Shown one piece after another: positions 24,403-31,911 of a stretch of DNA of 64,000 nt. Within the stretch, counting starts at the first letter, position 1. Each line of letters starts with the position of its first letter. Below the pieces are notes generated by a model. That model did no database searches. It saw only the letters and a list, made by a program, of their open reading frames with translations, and was not told the DNA's origin. The stretch is from positions 171,525-235,524 of the forward strand of contig NZ_DAHXOI010000002.1 of the NCBI RefSeq assembly GCF_027364955.1, read 5' to 3'. Origin of the DNA: Ferrimicrobium sp. (lineage in GTDB: Bacteria > Actinomycetota > Acidimicrobiia > Acidimicrobiales > Acidimicrobiaceae). The position numbers and the translations under genes are program-made.

Positions 24403-24882
24403 TTACTCCTCTTCGTCGGCCCCAGCCGATGGACGACCCTTGTTGGGGGGATAGATGCCGGCCTTGATTAACACCCTTGCGGGAACACCCATCTCCCTCC
24501 ATGATTCATACGAAATCCCACGGGTGTCGGAGAACACCTTCGCGATCCCGAGGAACTTGTTCTCCAGCTCATCAAAGGCCTCATTCTCGGCCCGCCCGGC
24601 GAGGATCTGTTCGAGTTTTCTACGGTTCTCAACAAGTACCAGCTTCTCGACCCCTGGGGGTGATGATGCAATCTTTGTGTTCAATTCAGCCAGCTCGGCC
24701 TTTATGGCCTCTGGGTCATTCTTGCGGGGTCCACGCTTATGGTACTTACCAGTCGCGATCTCGCGCAGATACCTCTCGACAACACGAGAATGTGAACGTC
24801 CCTCGGCCATGCGTTGCTTTTCTTCACTGGATAACTTACGCTCACGTCTCGCATCGCCATTCAAGTTGTGGATCTCACCCAT
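24403..24882 (-). CDS. Unknown charged helical 159-aa protein
   Basis: Highly charged protein with a basic N-terminal half (RSHSRVVERYLREIATGKYH), a coiled-coil-like middle (about 55-115) and a conserved-looking end (FSDTRGISYESWREMGVPAR). The latter resembles small DNA-binding-like proteins seen in many actinobacterial genomes, with no defined function known to me. ATG 24882 has AGGGAG about 8 bp upstream. It is divergent from the helicase gene, with a 13-bp palindrome (24896-24908) between them. Confidence 0.6.
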   Translation of the reverse strand: MGEIHNLNGDARRERKLSSEEKQRMAEGRSHSRVVERYLREIATGKYHKRGPRKNDPEAIKAELAELNTKIASSPPGVEKLVLVENRRKLEQILAGRAENEAFDELENKFLGIAKVFSDTRGISYESWREMGVPARVLIKAGIYPPNKGRPSAGADEEE

Positions 24883-24895
24883 CCTTATACTCCCT

Positions 24896-24908
24896 CATGT
24901 CCGACATG
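24896..24908. promoter_or_regulatory. 13-bp palindrome in the divergent promoter region
   Basis: CATGTCCGACATG is a perfect 6-1-6 palindrome in the 80-bp gap between two divergent genes (24403-24882 and 24963-26672). It is a candidate operator, perhaps for one of the element HTH proteins (inference). Confidence 0.4.
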
Positions 24909-24962
24909 GCACCTCATTCGCCTCTAAGGCTACCCCGATCATAACCCTCTCATGGAACGTGT

Positions 24963-26672
24963 GTGTTGGTTAAGTCAAATATTGAACAACAAGCCATCCT
25001 GGATGCTGGAATGAGTGGAAAGGAGCGCATCCTAGCCATCAACGCATTGGCAGGCACTGGGAAGACAACTACCCTCACTTTGCTTGCGAATGGGCCACTT
25101 GCAAAGACGAACATCCACTACATCACCTTTAACGCACGAGCAGCAACAGACGCGCGCAAACGGTTCGGATCCAACACGATTGCTAGTACGGCTCATTCGC
25201 TCGCATGGCAGTCGCGCTGTCCAGGTACAACATCGCCAATGTCAGCGATCTTTGCCTCACGGTTGGTACACGGGGGCCTATATGGGGCCCTGGTGCAGGT
25301 GAGCGAGAACGAGACTCGCCTGCGTCAATCCTTTACCAACGTATCGCGAGCGTTGCGGCTAGAGCGATCTGGATGGCGTGGAGGGATCTCGCCGGTACTC
25401 CAGGTGATCGACGAGTTTACTAAATCTCCAGATATGGAGATTTCCACCAGGCATATCCCTAAACCGATTCAGATCCTTGCAAAGCGGATGCACGCTACGA
25501 GCCACTTAGACGTGTTGATCAAGGAGGCTCAGCGGTTATGGGAACGCCAGATCGACCCACAATCAACGATGCCCGTTTCGCACAGCGTCTATCTCAAACT
25601 GGCATCCCTTGATCCTGAACCTATCGATGCTGAGGTCGTCTTCTTCGACGAAGCACAGGACGCCTCTGCACCAATGTTGCGCATCCTTGAGGCCCATGCT
25701 GGCCGTGGTGGACGACTGGTGCTCGTCGGCGACAAGTATCAACACATCTATGGATGGGCTGGGGCCATGAATGCGATCGACGAGCTGGCGACCAAGTATC
25801 CTGATGAGTCACTAGTGCTGCCGCTCTGTCGATCATACCGATTCGGTCAAGACATCGCCGACTCAGGGAATGTCTTCCTCAATGCAATGGGGGCTGGCTA
25901 CTCCCTCATCGGCATGGGACCTCCAGGGGAGGCCGTTGGGTATGCAGACACGACGACGGTCCTCTTCCGCTCAAACCTGCGGTTGATCATGGAGATTCTC
26001 TCCCTTGTAAAAGCTGATTCTGGGGTTAAGTTCCATGTGGTAGGTGGCACCAAGGACATCGGTTACATGTTGAACGATCTGGCTGGCCTCTTCGAGGGCA
26101 GGCTCGCCAAGAGCGGAGAGTTGTGCGGCTTTGCTGACTGGGAGGAGCTCACCGAGTTCAGCGAGACTCCGCTGGGGTCTGGATATCGCCCACTTGTCAA
26201 TCTTGTAGAGCGCATGGGAGGAGCGGTTGGCGGTGTATTGCGAGTACTCAACATGAACGAGAGCAATGCAAAGAAGGCTGAAGTAGTTCTTGCGACCGCG
26301 CACAAGGCAAAGGGGGCACAGTGGGGATCCGTTACGCTCTCTCGAGAGTTTCGCAATGTCTGGGAAGCCTCGGTTTCAACACACGGCGATAATGTTGCCT
26401 ATACACTCCCTGATCACGAGGAGATGGCCCTCCAGTACGTGGCTGCTACTCGTGCTGAGACTCTGCTAGCCGATTCTGGGCTTGTACCGTTCGTGAACGA
26501 ACATCTCCGCCTGATGCACTTTGGAGGCACGCCAGAAGGCGCACGGATCATTCCAAAGGCTCGGCGCCAGCCAACTCATGTGGGGCAACCACGAGATTCA
26601 CATACCACAGACGTGAGTGATTTGGCTAACGCCAAGACCAACAGGTACGCGGGTTCGTTGTTTGACGGCTAA
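24963..26672 (+). CDS. UvrD/FBH1-like superfamily 1 DNA helicase
   Basis: A 569-residue protein with SF1A helicase motifs: P-loop ALAGTGKTTT (about 28-37), motif II FFDEAQD (about 226), motif III GDKYQHIYGW (about 256), motif V ATAHKAKG (about 443) and motif VI QYVAATRAE (about 492). The motif III wording with HIYGW is close to FBH1/UvrD-like helicases. It probably unwinds DNA ends or displaces recombination filaments and pairs functionally with the YqaJ nuclease 850 bp upstream. The start is GTG 24963; no strong ribosome-binding site is seen. Confidence 0.9.
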   Translation: MLVKSNIEQQAILDAGMSGKERILAINALAGTGKTTTLTLLANGPLAKTNIHYITFNARAATDARKRFGSNTIASTAHSLAWQSRCPGTTSPMSAIFASRLVHGGLYGALVQVSENETRLRQSFTNVSRALRLERSGWRGGISPVLQVIDEFTKSPDMEISTRHIPKPIQILAKRMHATSHLDVLIKEAQRLWERQIDPQSTMPVSHSVYLKLASLDPEPIDAEVVFFDEAQDASAPMLRILEAHAGRGGRLVLVGDKYQHIYGWAGAMNAIDELATKYPDESLVLPLCRSYRFGQDIADSGNVFLNAMGAGYSLIGMGPPGEAVGYADTTTVLFRSNLRLIMEILSLVKADSGVKFHVVGGTKDIGYMLNDLAGLFEGRLAKSGELCGFADWEELTEFSETPLGSGYRPLVNLVERMGGAVGGVLRVLNMNESNAKKAEVVLATAHKAKGAQWGSVTLSREFRNVWEASVSTHGDNVAYTLPDHEEMALQYVAATRAETLLADSGLVPFVNEHLRLMHFGGTPEGARIIPKARRQPTHVGQPRDSHTTDVSDLANAKTNRYAGSLFDG

Positions 26673-26740
26673 CTGTCCAACGTAGGACCACATCACACCT
26701 GCCGTCTGGAGACCGCAGATGTGATCTGTACTCTGGCTTA
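26673..26740. terminator. Hairpin between convergent helicase and excisionase genes
   Basis: CACATCACACCTGC and GCAGATGTG can pair as an interrupted stem (CTGC/GCAG, CACAT/ATGTG) in the short gap between converging genes. A weak T-rich stretch follows. It may serve as a terminator; the interrupted stem makes this uncertain. Confidence 0.35.
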
Positions 26741-26965
26741 TTAAGGAGCAAGCTCACCGGATCCAGTTTGGCTACCACAGAATTGGATCAACGAATCACG
26801 AGAGAAGCGCCATGCCTTGCCAAGTTTGACCCCAGGAAGTCGCCCAGCATGGGCAAGGCGTTCCACCGTCTTGTAGTGCAAGCCCAGTAGCTCACCGGCC
26901 CCGCGAGAGTCTAGTAATAGGGGGACTTCGGAAGTATTAGTGGCATCTGAAGGCATTGTAGTCAT
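26741..26965 (-). CDS. Excisionase-type HTH protein next to the integrase
   Basis: A 74-residue protein with LLDSRGAGELLGLHYKTVER as a helix-turn-helix, then GRLPGVKLGKAWRFSRDSL as wing and third helix. This matches the MerR-like excisionase/HTH_17 family. It lies 150 bp downstream of the integrase on the same strand, the usual place for a recombination directionality factor that steers the integrase to excision. A TATGTATG box about 60 bp upstream resembles the element promoters, so it may have its own promoter. Confidence 0.85.
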   Translation of the reverse strand: MTTMPSDATNTSEVPLLLDSRGAGELLGLHYKTVERLAHAGRLPGVKLGKAWRFSRDSLIQFCGSQTGSGELAP

Positions 26966-27116
26966 CTGGTGTAACCTCGTCTAACTCAGCGTCACACGTC
27001 ATCCTTCGCGCGTAACATTCGCTCCTATAGACATACATAGGCCGATTCTTGGAGAACAATTGTTAGAAGATATATAAATCTTGATTCTCGTCCACATCAC
27101 CACAGGGGCCATAGAG

Positions 27117-28253
27117 TCACGGCTTCAAAAGCCGTCCCATGATCTCCCCCGCCTCGCGATCCTTGGCCTCGAGGACATGACTATAGATTCCTAATGTCAT
27201 CGAAGCATTGGCGTGTCCAAGCCTTCCGGAGACCGTGCGGATGTCTACCCCAGCAGCGATAAGTTGAGTGGCCGTGAAGTGTCGAAGGCTGTGAAAGTGG
27301 ATACCCTCGATATCGAGTTTCTTGGCAACTCTCCGAAATGCAGCGCTGATACTGTCAGGGTGCAGAGGCTTTGACCCATCAACATCACCGAAAAACAACC
27401 AAGGGTTGTCAGCTCGCTTGATCATAAGCTTGGTACAAGCATCGGTGAGCATCTGCTGTTGAACCAAAACAATGCTGCTCCCAACACTATCGAGCAATAC
27501 TCTACGCTCTCGCTTGGTCTTCGTTGGTCCGACCACAACCCCTGTTGCTGGCGTGTAGTTGAGGCCACGACGAATCCAAAGGAGGGAATGAGGGAGATCA
27601 ATATCGTTCCAGTGCAAACCAAGCAACTCTCCACGGCGAGCCCCGGTAAGTGCGGCGAGTCCAATAATCGCTGTGAACTGGGGATTAGATTTGGCCATCT
27701 CTTCCATGATGGCCTGCAACTCTTCAACAGACGGGGCCGTGACCGGGGCTGGTGCTACACGGGGAAGTGTAGCCAGTCGTGCAACATTGCGTTCTATCCA
27801 ACCCCACCGAATCGCCTGTCCAAGCGCAAGTCTAATAACGGCATGCGCGTGACGGATGGTCGACGCGGAGTAGCCCTGCGCATGCAATCCCGCATATAGG
27901 TCATCTAAGTCCTTGACCGTCAGAGCGTTTAGTGGAATACTGCCTATGGCGGGGATGAGCCGATGGTACGCATGCCACTGGTAATCGTCGTAGGTGCGTA
28001 CCGCAAGGTCTTTACCTCTACAAAAGCGCAGCCACTCCTCCAACAGGTACTCCACTGTGGCCGAACTCGGAGTGGTAACTTCCTGTCCGACGCTAGAGAC
28101 CATCTCGTTGAGAGCCTTCTCCGCCTGTCTACGCGGCCCGTGGAAGACCTTAGTCTTGCGCCGCTCCCTGCCAGTAGCGGGATCTTGACCTAAGTAAACC
28201 TGCAATCGCCAGGTATCCGGTTGGCCCTTGTGGGGAGTGATACTTCCGCGCAT
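27117..28253 (-). CDS. int: Tyrosine recombinase / integrase of the element
   Basis: A 378-residue phage-type integrase. It has an N-terminal AP2-like arm-binding part (about 1-50), a SAM-like core-binding domain (about 65-150) and a C-terminal catalytic domain with R in GARRGELLG (about 208), HSLRH (about 321), LGH (about 346) and the nucleophile Tyr in GIYSHV (about 356). It catalyses site-specific integration and excision. The gene starts about 120 bp from the tRNA-Gln 3' end, which is the probable attachment site. Tandem 11-bp repeats lie between the two. Confidence 0.93.
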   Translation of the reverse strand: MRGSITPHKGQPDTWRLQVYLGQDPATGRERRKTKVFHGPRRQAEKALNEMVSSVGQEVTTPSSATVEYLLEEWLRFCRGKDLAVRTYDDYQWHAYHRLIPAIGSIPLNALTVKDLDDLYAGLHAQGYSASTIRHAHAVIRLALGQAIRWGWIERNVARLATLPRVAPAPVTAPSVEELQAIMEEMAKSNPQFTAIIGLAALTGARRGELLGLHWNDIDLPHSLLWIRRGLNYTPATGVVVGPTKTKRERRVLLDSVGSSIVLVQQQMLTDACTKLMIKRADNPWLFFGDVDGSKPLHPDSISAAFRRVAKKLDIEGIHFHSLRHFTATQLIAAGVDIRTVSGRLGHANASMTLGIYSHVLEAKDREAGEIMGRLLKP

Positions 28254-28293
28254 GTGATCACACTACCAGCAAGCAGTCGCTCCACGGATACCT

Positions 28294-28315
28294 ATCCGTA
28301 TCACATCCGTATCAC
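28294..28315. repeat. Tandem 11-bp direct repeats between integrase and tRNA-Gln
   Basis: ATCCGTATCAC occurs twice in direct tandem, 56 bp from the tRNA 3' end and 40 bp upstream of the integrase start. Arrays like this near att sites often bind the integrase N-terminal domain or excisionase. They might instead be an operator for int. Role is inferred. Confidence 0.55.
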
Positions 28316-28371
28316 GCAACCTTTAGAGCGTATAGTGCTCTGCGCAATACTGCCTCTGAGCTGGGGGTTTC

Positions 28372-28447
28372 TGGCTGGCGGGCCAGGGCTCGAACCTGGA
28401 ACCTCCTGATCCAAAGTCAGGCGTTCTGCCGATTGAACTACCCGCCA
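28372..28447 (-). tRNA. tRNA-Gln (anticodon TTG)
   Basis: On the minus strand an acceptor stem TGGCGGG pairs with CCCGCCA, followed by discriminator G and an encoded CCA. The D arm (GTTCAATCGGCAGAAC), anticodon arm with loop CTTTGGA giving anticodon TTG, and T arm (GGTTCGAGCC) are intact. The encoded CCA end lies towards the mobile element, so the 3' part of the gene is the likely integration target and has been restored by the element. Confidence 0.95.
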
Positions 28448-28543
28448 CTGCAACCTGATACCCTACCATACGCTCGAATCGATGCCGACCAATCCGCGAC
28501 AGGAGACAGAGGGCTACGCCAGAGCGACTAGCATCTCTGACTC

Positions 28544-28642
28544 ATGGGATCATTGATTAAGAAGCGCCGCAAGCGCATGCGCAAAAAAAAGCACAAGAAG
28601 ATGTTGAAGAAGACGCGCTGGCAGCGACGCGCTGGTCGTTAA
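28544..28642 (+). CDS. bS22-like tiny ribosomal protein (AURKAIP1/COX24-type)
   Basis: A 32-residue, extremely basic protein starting MGSLIKKRRKRMRKKKHKKM and ending TRWQRRAGR. It matches the pattern of the actinobacterial small-subunit protein bS22 (MGSVIKKRRKRM...KKKH...TR.QRR), a member of the AURKAIP1/COX24 family. A strong terminator follows directly. It is monocistronic between the tRNA-Gln and the convergent ispE gene. Confidence 0.88.
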   Translation: MGSLIKKRRKRMRKKKHKKMLKKTRWQRRAGR

Positions 28643-28656
28643 CTGATTCACGGTTT

Positions 28657-28689
28657 AATAACCCCTCTAGCAATGCTAGAGGGGTTATT
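28657..28689. terminator. Strong bidirectional terminator between bS22-like gene and ispE
   Basis: A perfect 15-bp stem (AATAACCCCTCTAGC with its complement) closes a three-base AAT loop and is followed by CTTTT on the plus strand. The right arm overlaps the ispE stop codon. It can end transcription of the bS22-like gene and, from the other side, of the ispE operon. Confidence 0.88.
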
Positions 28690-29515
28690 CTTTTGACGTC
28701 GTTGTAGCTCGGCGAAGGCGTGGCAATGTGTGGCATCCGATCGCTACCACCTCTCCCACCGCGCTCGACAACATTGTGGCATGTGCCGCGGGATCACCTC
28801 GCTCCGCCACAAGACCAAGCTCTGCAAAACTCCCCTCCATGAACAGCGTTGAGCCTGAGCCAGCGAGCAGGACCGGTCGAAGGAACCTCGCATGCAACTC
28901 CTCACCCAACGCACGCAGTTTCGGCTCTACTTCGCAGGCTGCCAAGAAGAGATCATTATCACCCCCATCGCTACCCACTCGATCAAAGGCCCCATAGACA
29001 GCAACCGTAGAGATCGAGAAATCGGGTAGAAAGAGGACATAATGTCGTTCAATCTCCTCTAGCGCTTCGACCTGGTCGCCGATCCCTCCCACACGCACAT
29101 GTCCCCCGACCAAGGAAGGCGGGACATCGGCTCCGAGGCGCGCAACCTCACGAAGGTCCCCACGATAACCAAAATGGCGCAGTATGGCAGCCGCGTCACT
29201 GGAACCGCCACCCAAACCCGCCCCGTAAGGAATACGTTTGTTCACCACGACATGAGCCGACACGCCCAAGAAATCAAGGGCACGCACAACAGAATTCGTA
29301 CCATCAACCCCGACCTCGTAGCGGCTGGCTCCACCCAAGAGAGGATCGGCAACCATCGTCACCACGCTTGGTTCTTGCGTTACGCAGATGGAGAGCCCGT
29401 CCCCAAGAGAGAGCGAGACCATATCGGCTTCCACTTCATGGTATCCATCGGCCCGGCGAGAGACGATTTTGAAGCGAGTCGTCAGCTTCGCAGGTGCCTC
29501 AAGCTGGAGCGCCAA
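28685..29515 (-). CDS. ispE: 4-diphosphocytidyl-2-C-methyl-D-erythritol kinase (MEP pathway)
   Basis: A 276-residue GHMP kinase. APAKLTTRFKIVSRRADGYH at the N-terminus is the substrate-binding region, and PYGAGLGGGSSDAAA (about residue 90) is the glycine-rich phosphate loop. It phosphorylates CDP-ME using ATP in isoprenoid precursor synthesis, the same pathway as dxs at 59.7-61.6 kb. The start is set at TTG 29515 because GAGGAGG lies 6 bp upstream and the domain begins just after; an ATG at 29557 would add 14 unrelated residues inside rsmA. It overlaps the end of rsmA by 17 bp. Confidence 0.92.
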   Translation of the reverse strand: MALQLEAPAKLTTRFKIVSRRADGYHEVEADMVSLSLGDGLSICVTQEPSVVTMVADPLLGGASRYEVGVDGTNSVVRALDFLGVSAHVVVNKRIPYGAGLGGGSSDAAAILRHFGYRGDLREVARLGADVPPSLVGGHVRVGGIGDQVEALEEIERHYVLFLPDFSISTVAVYGAFDRVGSDGGDNDLFLAACEVEPKLRALGEELHARFLRPVLLAGSGSTLFMEGSFAELGLVAERGDPAAHATMLSSAVGEVVAIGCHTLPRLRRATTTSKE

Positions 29516-30356
29516 GGCCAGCCTCCTCAAGGGCCCGTCCGATAGCGATCCACTCATCGAGGAGCAAGGACTCGGGACGGCGCGTCACCGCAATGCCTAG
29601 TTCCCCAACAACAGCTCCCTGTTCCGGGGTCAACACTCTTCGCAACATCTGACGACGATGACCAAAGGCCAGACGAACAACCCAAACGATGGTTGCATAC
29701 AGCCGTGGATCGACTACTGAGAGAGGATCCCGCACTCGGTCGAGACGAATCACCTTCGAGCCCACCTTTGGTGGGGGCACGAAGACCGAAGGCGGTACCG
29801 TGAGCACCGCACGGGTGCTCGCCATGAGTGCCACGTGAACGCCAAATGCCGAGCAACTGCGGCTTCCCACGGGCGCCAACAATCGGTCGGCCATCTCGGC
29901 CTGCACCATCACCACCATCGACTCAACATACCATGCGCATTCGAGTACACGAAGGAGGATTTGGGAGGCGATATTATACGGCAGGTTGCCGACGACGACA
30001 GTTGGGAGAAGATCGATCCCCGGATGAACAAAGTCGAAAGCCAGGATATCACCGTTGATGACCTCAACGTTCGTGATTCCCCGCTCCAACAGTGTCGATT
30101 GCAACTCGGCCGTGAGTGCACGATCTGCCTCGATCGCCACCACTTGCTCAAAGAACTCAGCAAGAAAGACGGTCAACGACCCCGCACCAGGACCAACCTC
30201 AATCACCCGAGCATGCTGCCTTCGAGAGGACTCATGAGCTATCTTTCGAGCGATGTTGGCATCGACGAGGAAGTTTTGGCCGAGTGCGCGGGAAGGCTCG
30301 AAGCCTTGCGAGAACAACCGGCGATGTAGTTCAGATTTCGATACACCTGTGGTCAA
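29499..30356 (-). CDS. rsmA: 16S rRNA dimethyladenosine transferase
   Basis: A 285-residue Rossmann methyltransferase that dimethylates two adenines near the 3' end of 16S rRNA. The N-terminal RALGQNFLVD is diagnostic; EVGPGAGSLT is the SAM-binding loop and VVGNLPYNIAS the NLPY catalytic motif. The gene starts at a TTG directly after the TAA of the preceding gene (TAATTG), so it is translationally coupled. It is part of the metG-tatD-(cell wall)-rsmA-ispE order typical of Actinobacteria. Confidence 0.94.
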   Translation of the reverse strand: MTTGVSKSELHRRLFSQGFEPSRALGQNFLVDANIARKIAHESSRRQHARVIEVGPGAGSLTVFLAEFFEQVVAIEADRALTAELQSTLLERGITNVEVINGDILAFDFVHPGIDLLPTVVVGNLPYNIASQILLRVLECAWYVESMVVMVQAEMADRLLAPVGSRSCSAFGVHVALMASTRAVLTVPPSVFVPPPKVGSKVIRLDRVRDPLSVVDPRLYATIVWVVRLAFGHRRQMLRRVLTPEQGAVVGELGIAVTRRPESLLLDEWIAIGRALEEAGLGAPA

Positions 30357-31076
30357 TTATGGCCAGTGTAGTACCGCCGGTGTGAGTCCTTGGCCAAGCG
30401 GCGCAATGTTCGCAAATGAGGCGGGAGAGAGATCAAGAATGCGACCACCCACGTACGGACCCCGATCGTTGACTACGCACTGAGTTGAGGCACCGGTATT
30501 GGCATTGGTCACCGTCACAACGGTCCCAAACGGCAAACCGGGCGACGCGCAAGTCCCCGCGGGTGAAGCATACCACGAAACAACACCTGTCTGGCTGTAC
30601 TCAGGAGGAGGAGGTGGTGGTGGAGGTGGTGGAGGAGGTGGTGTCGCCACCGGCAGGGGAATCGGCGGCGGGCCGGGAGGTGGGGTTAGGGGTGCAACCA
30701 GCTGCGTCATTCCTGCAGTAGCATCTGCAATTGACCCCAAGCCGGCAACAACGGCCAGACCATTCTCATTCAAGAGTGTGACCTCAGATGTCGATGAATA
30801 CAAAACTGGGAGCGATCCGCTGCCAACACTCGATGAAGTGTGAACAGTGGTTAGCTGGCGCCCAGCGGTGAGATCACTCGTCAGAGAATAACTCCCTGAC
30901 GGCGTCGCAACCGCCCAACTGGTCGCGACAAGCGAAGCAACACCGACACCAATCGGCACTACCCTACTCACGCGAGCCAACTTCCTGCGAAGTCTCAGAG
31001 CGAAATCCTTCCACTCGGCAATAGGACGGCAGATTTGCCTAAGCGAATCTGCATGTAGCTCAAGAGCCTTGGTCAA
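30357..31076 (-). CDS. Secreted RlpA-like double-psi beta-barrel protein at the rpfB position
   Basis: A 239-residue protein with a basic N-terminus, one membrane or signal helix (about 40-55), a serine/threonine-rich stretch, a long polyproline linker (about 130-157) and a C-terminal double-psi beta-barrel: VVSWYASPAG, LPFGTVVTVTN and VVNDRGPYVGGRILDLS are the RlpA/3D-type motifs. The family acts on or binds peptidoglycan outside the membrane. In Mycobacterium the gene between tatD and ksgA(rsmA) is rpfB, a cell-wall resuscitation factor; here a transglycosylase-type Rpf domain is not visible. The start TTG is tentative. Confidence 0.78.
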   Translation of the reverse strand: MTKALELHADSLRQICRPIAEWKDFALRLRRKLARVSRVVPIGVGVASLVATSWAVATPSGSYSLTSDLTAGRQLTTVHTSSSVGSGSLPVLYSSTSEVTLLNENGLAVVAGLGSIADATAGMTQLVAPLTPPPGPPPIPLPVATPPPPPPPPPPPPPEYSQTGVVSWYASPAGTCASPGLPFGTVVTVTNANTGASTQCVVNDRGPYVGGRILDLSPASFANIAPLGQGLTPAVLHWP

Positions 31077-31119
31077 CCTAGCCTGAAGAAGTTACTCCTA
31101 CGTCACTTCTCAGCTGATT

Positions 31120-31911
31120 TTATCGATCTTTGTGCTGTAATTGAAATACTTCTATGGTATTCTGCCACGTCCGGCCCGCGAATTTCGTGGGTTCGATGCC
31201 TCGAAGTTCGGCAAGAAACGAACCGGTGATCGCCACGTTGCCAATGTGATTCGGCCGGCCCCGAAGGGGTACCGGTGCCAAGTAGGGTGCATCAGTCTCG
31301 ACCAAAACCCGTTCCAAAGGAGCGACCAAAAAAGCCTGACGGACGTCCTCGGCGTTCTTGAAGGTTGCAATCCCTGAGAACGACAGATAGGCACCATAGT
31401 CGAGCGATCTTCTCGCCTCAAGAGGGCCGCCAACGAAGCAATGCATAATCAGGCGGTCTGGAACGCCTTCATCATCGAAGATCCGGAATGTATCCTCCCA
31501 GGCATCGCGGGTGTGGATGACAAGTGTCCGATCAAAGCGTTTCGCTAGAGCGATCTGGGCCCGGAACGCCGCTTCCTGGTGTTGTGGATTCGAGTACTCA
31601 TAGAACAGATCGAGTCCACACTCGCCAACCCCACAGACGATCTCGGAGTTCTCTTTGATCATCCCTTCGAGAGTCTCGAGGCTCTCCTTGCTCGCCGAGT
31701 CCGCATCGTGTGGGTGAATCCCCACCGCAACCCCGATGGTCAACTCAGGGTGTTCTTGGCGCAGTTCGCGGGAGAGCCGTACCATCTCCGTGGACGATTC
31801 GACCGAGGTGCCGACCGCCACGAAGCCACCTACTCCCTGTTCCCTCATTGCATCGAGTTCATCGCTCCAACCCTGGGCACTCGGGTGGGCGTGTGAATCG
31901 AACCACATCAA
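31120..31911 (-). CDS. tatD: TatD-family metal-dependent hydrolase/DNase
   Basis: A 263-residue TIM-barrel hydrolase. DSHAHP at the N-terminus, GECGLDLFYE (about 96), LVIHTRDAW (about 130), MHCFVGG and ETDAPYLAP (about 205) are the metal-binding motifs of the family. Such enzymes have 3'-5' exonuclease or D-aminoacyl-tRNA deacylase-like activity. Its ATG overlaps the stop of metG (4 bp), so the two are cotranscribed. Confidence 0.92.
   Translation of the reverse strand: MMWFDSHAHPSAQGWSDELDAMREQGVGGFVAVGTSVESSTEMVRLSRELRQEHPELTIGVAVGIHPHDADSASKESLETLEGMIKENSEIVCGVGECGLDLFYEYSNPQHQEAAFRAQIALAKRFDRTLVIHTRDAWEDTFRIFDDEGVPDRLIMHCFVGGPLEARRSLDYGAYLSFSGIATFKNAEDVRQAFLVAPLERVLVETDAPYLAPVPLRGRPNHIGNVAITGSFLAELRGIEPTKFAGRTWQNTIEVFQLQHKDR

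Larger units (their letters stand above)
1..28371. mobile_element. Integrative conjugative/mobilisable element, right part, inserted at tRNA-Gln
   Basis: This stretch holds a VirB4-type ATPase, a VirD4/TraG coupling protein, a small T4SS-type membrane protein, ArdC antirestriction protein, a YqaJ nuclease, an SF1 helicase, two excisionase-like HTH proteins and a tyrosine integrase. The integrase ends the block about 120 bp from a tRNA-Gln gene, the classic arrangement of an element integrated at a tRNA 3' end. To the right of the tRNA only housekeeping genes are seen. The left boundary, a relaxase and several expected T4SS parts (VirB6- and lytic-hydrolase-like) are not visible, so they lie left of base 1 or are absent. 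Metabolic cargo includes a cobalamin-type ECF transporter. The right boundary is inferred from the integrase and tRNA; no second att copy was found in the window. Confidence 0.8.

Noticed and set aside
1..28371. CRISPR array or relaxase/oriT within the element.
   Set aside because: No regularly spaced repeats of CRISPR type and no relaxase HUH or Mob motifs were seen in any translated frame.
30499..30843. Gly-rich 114-aa plus-strand frame opposite the RlpA-like gene.
   Set aside because: The glycine run is the antisense of the polyproline linker.
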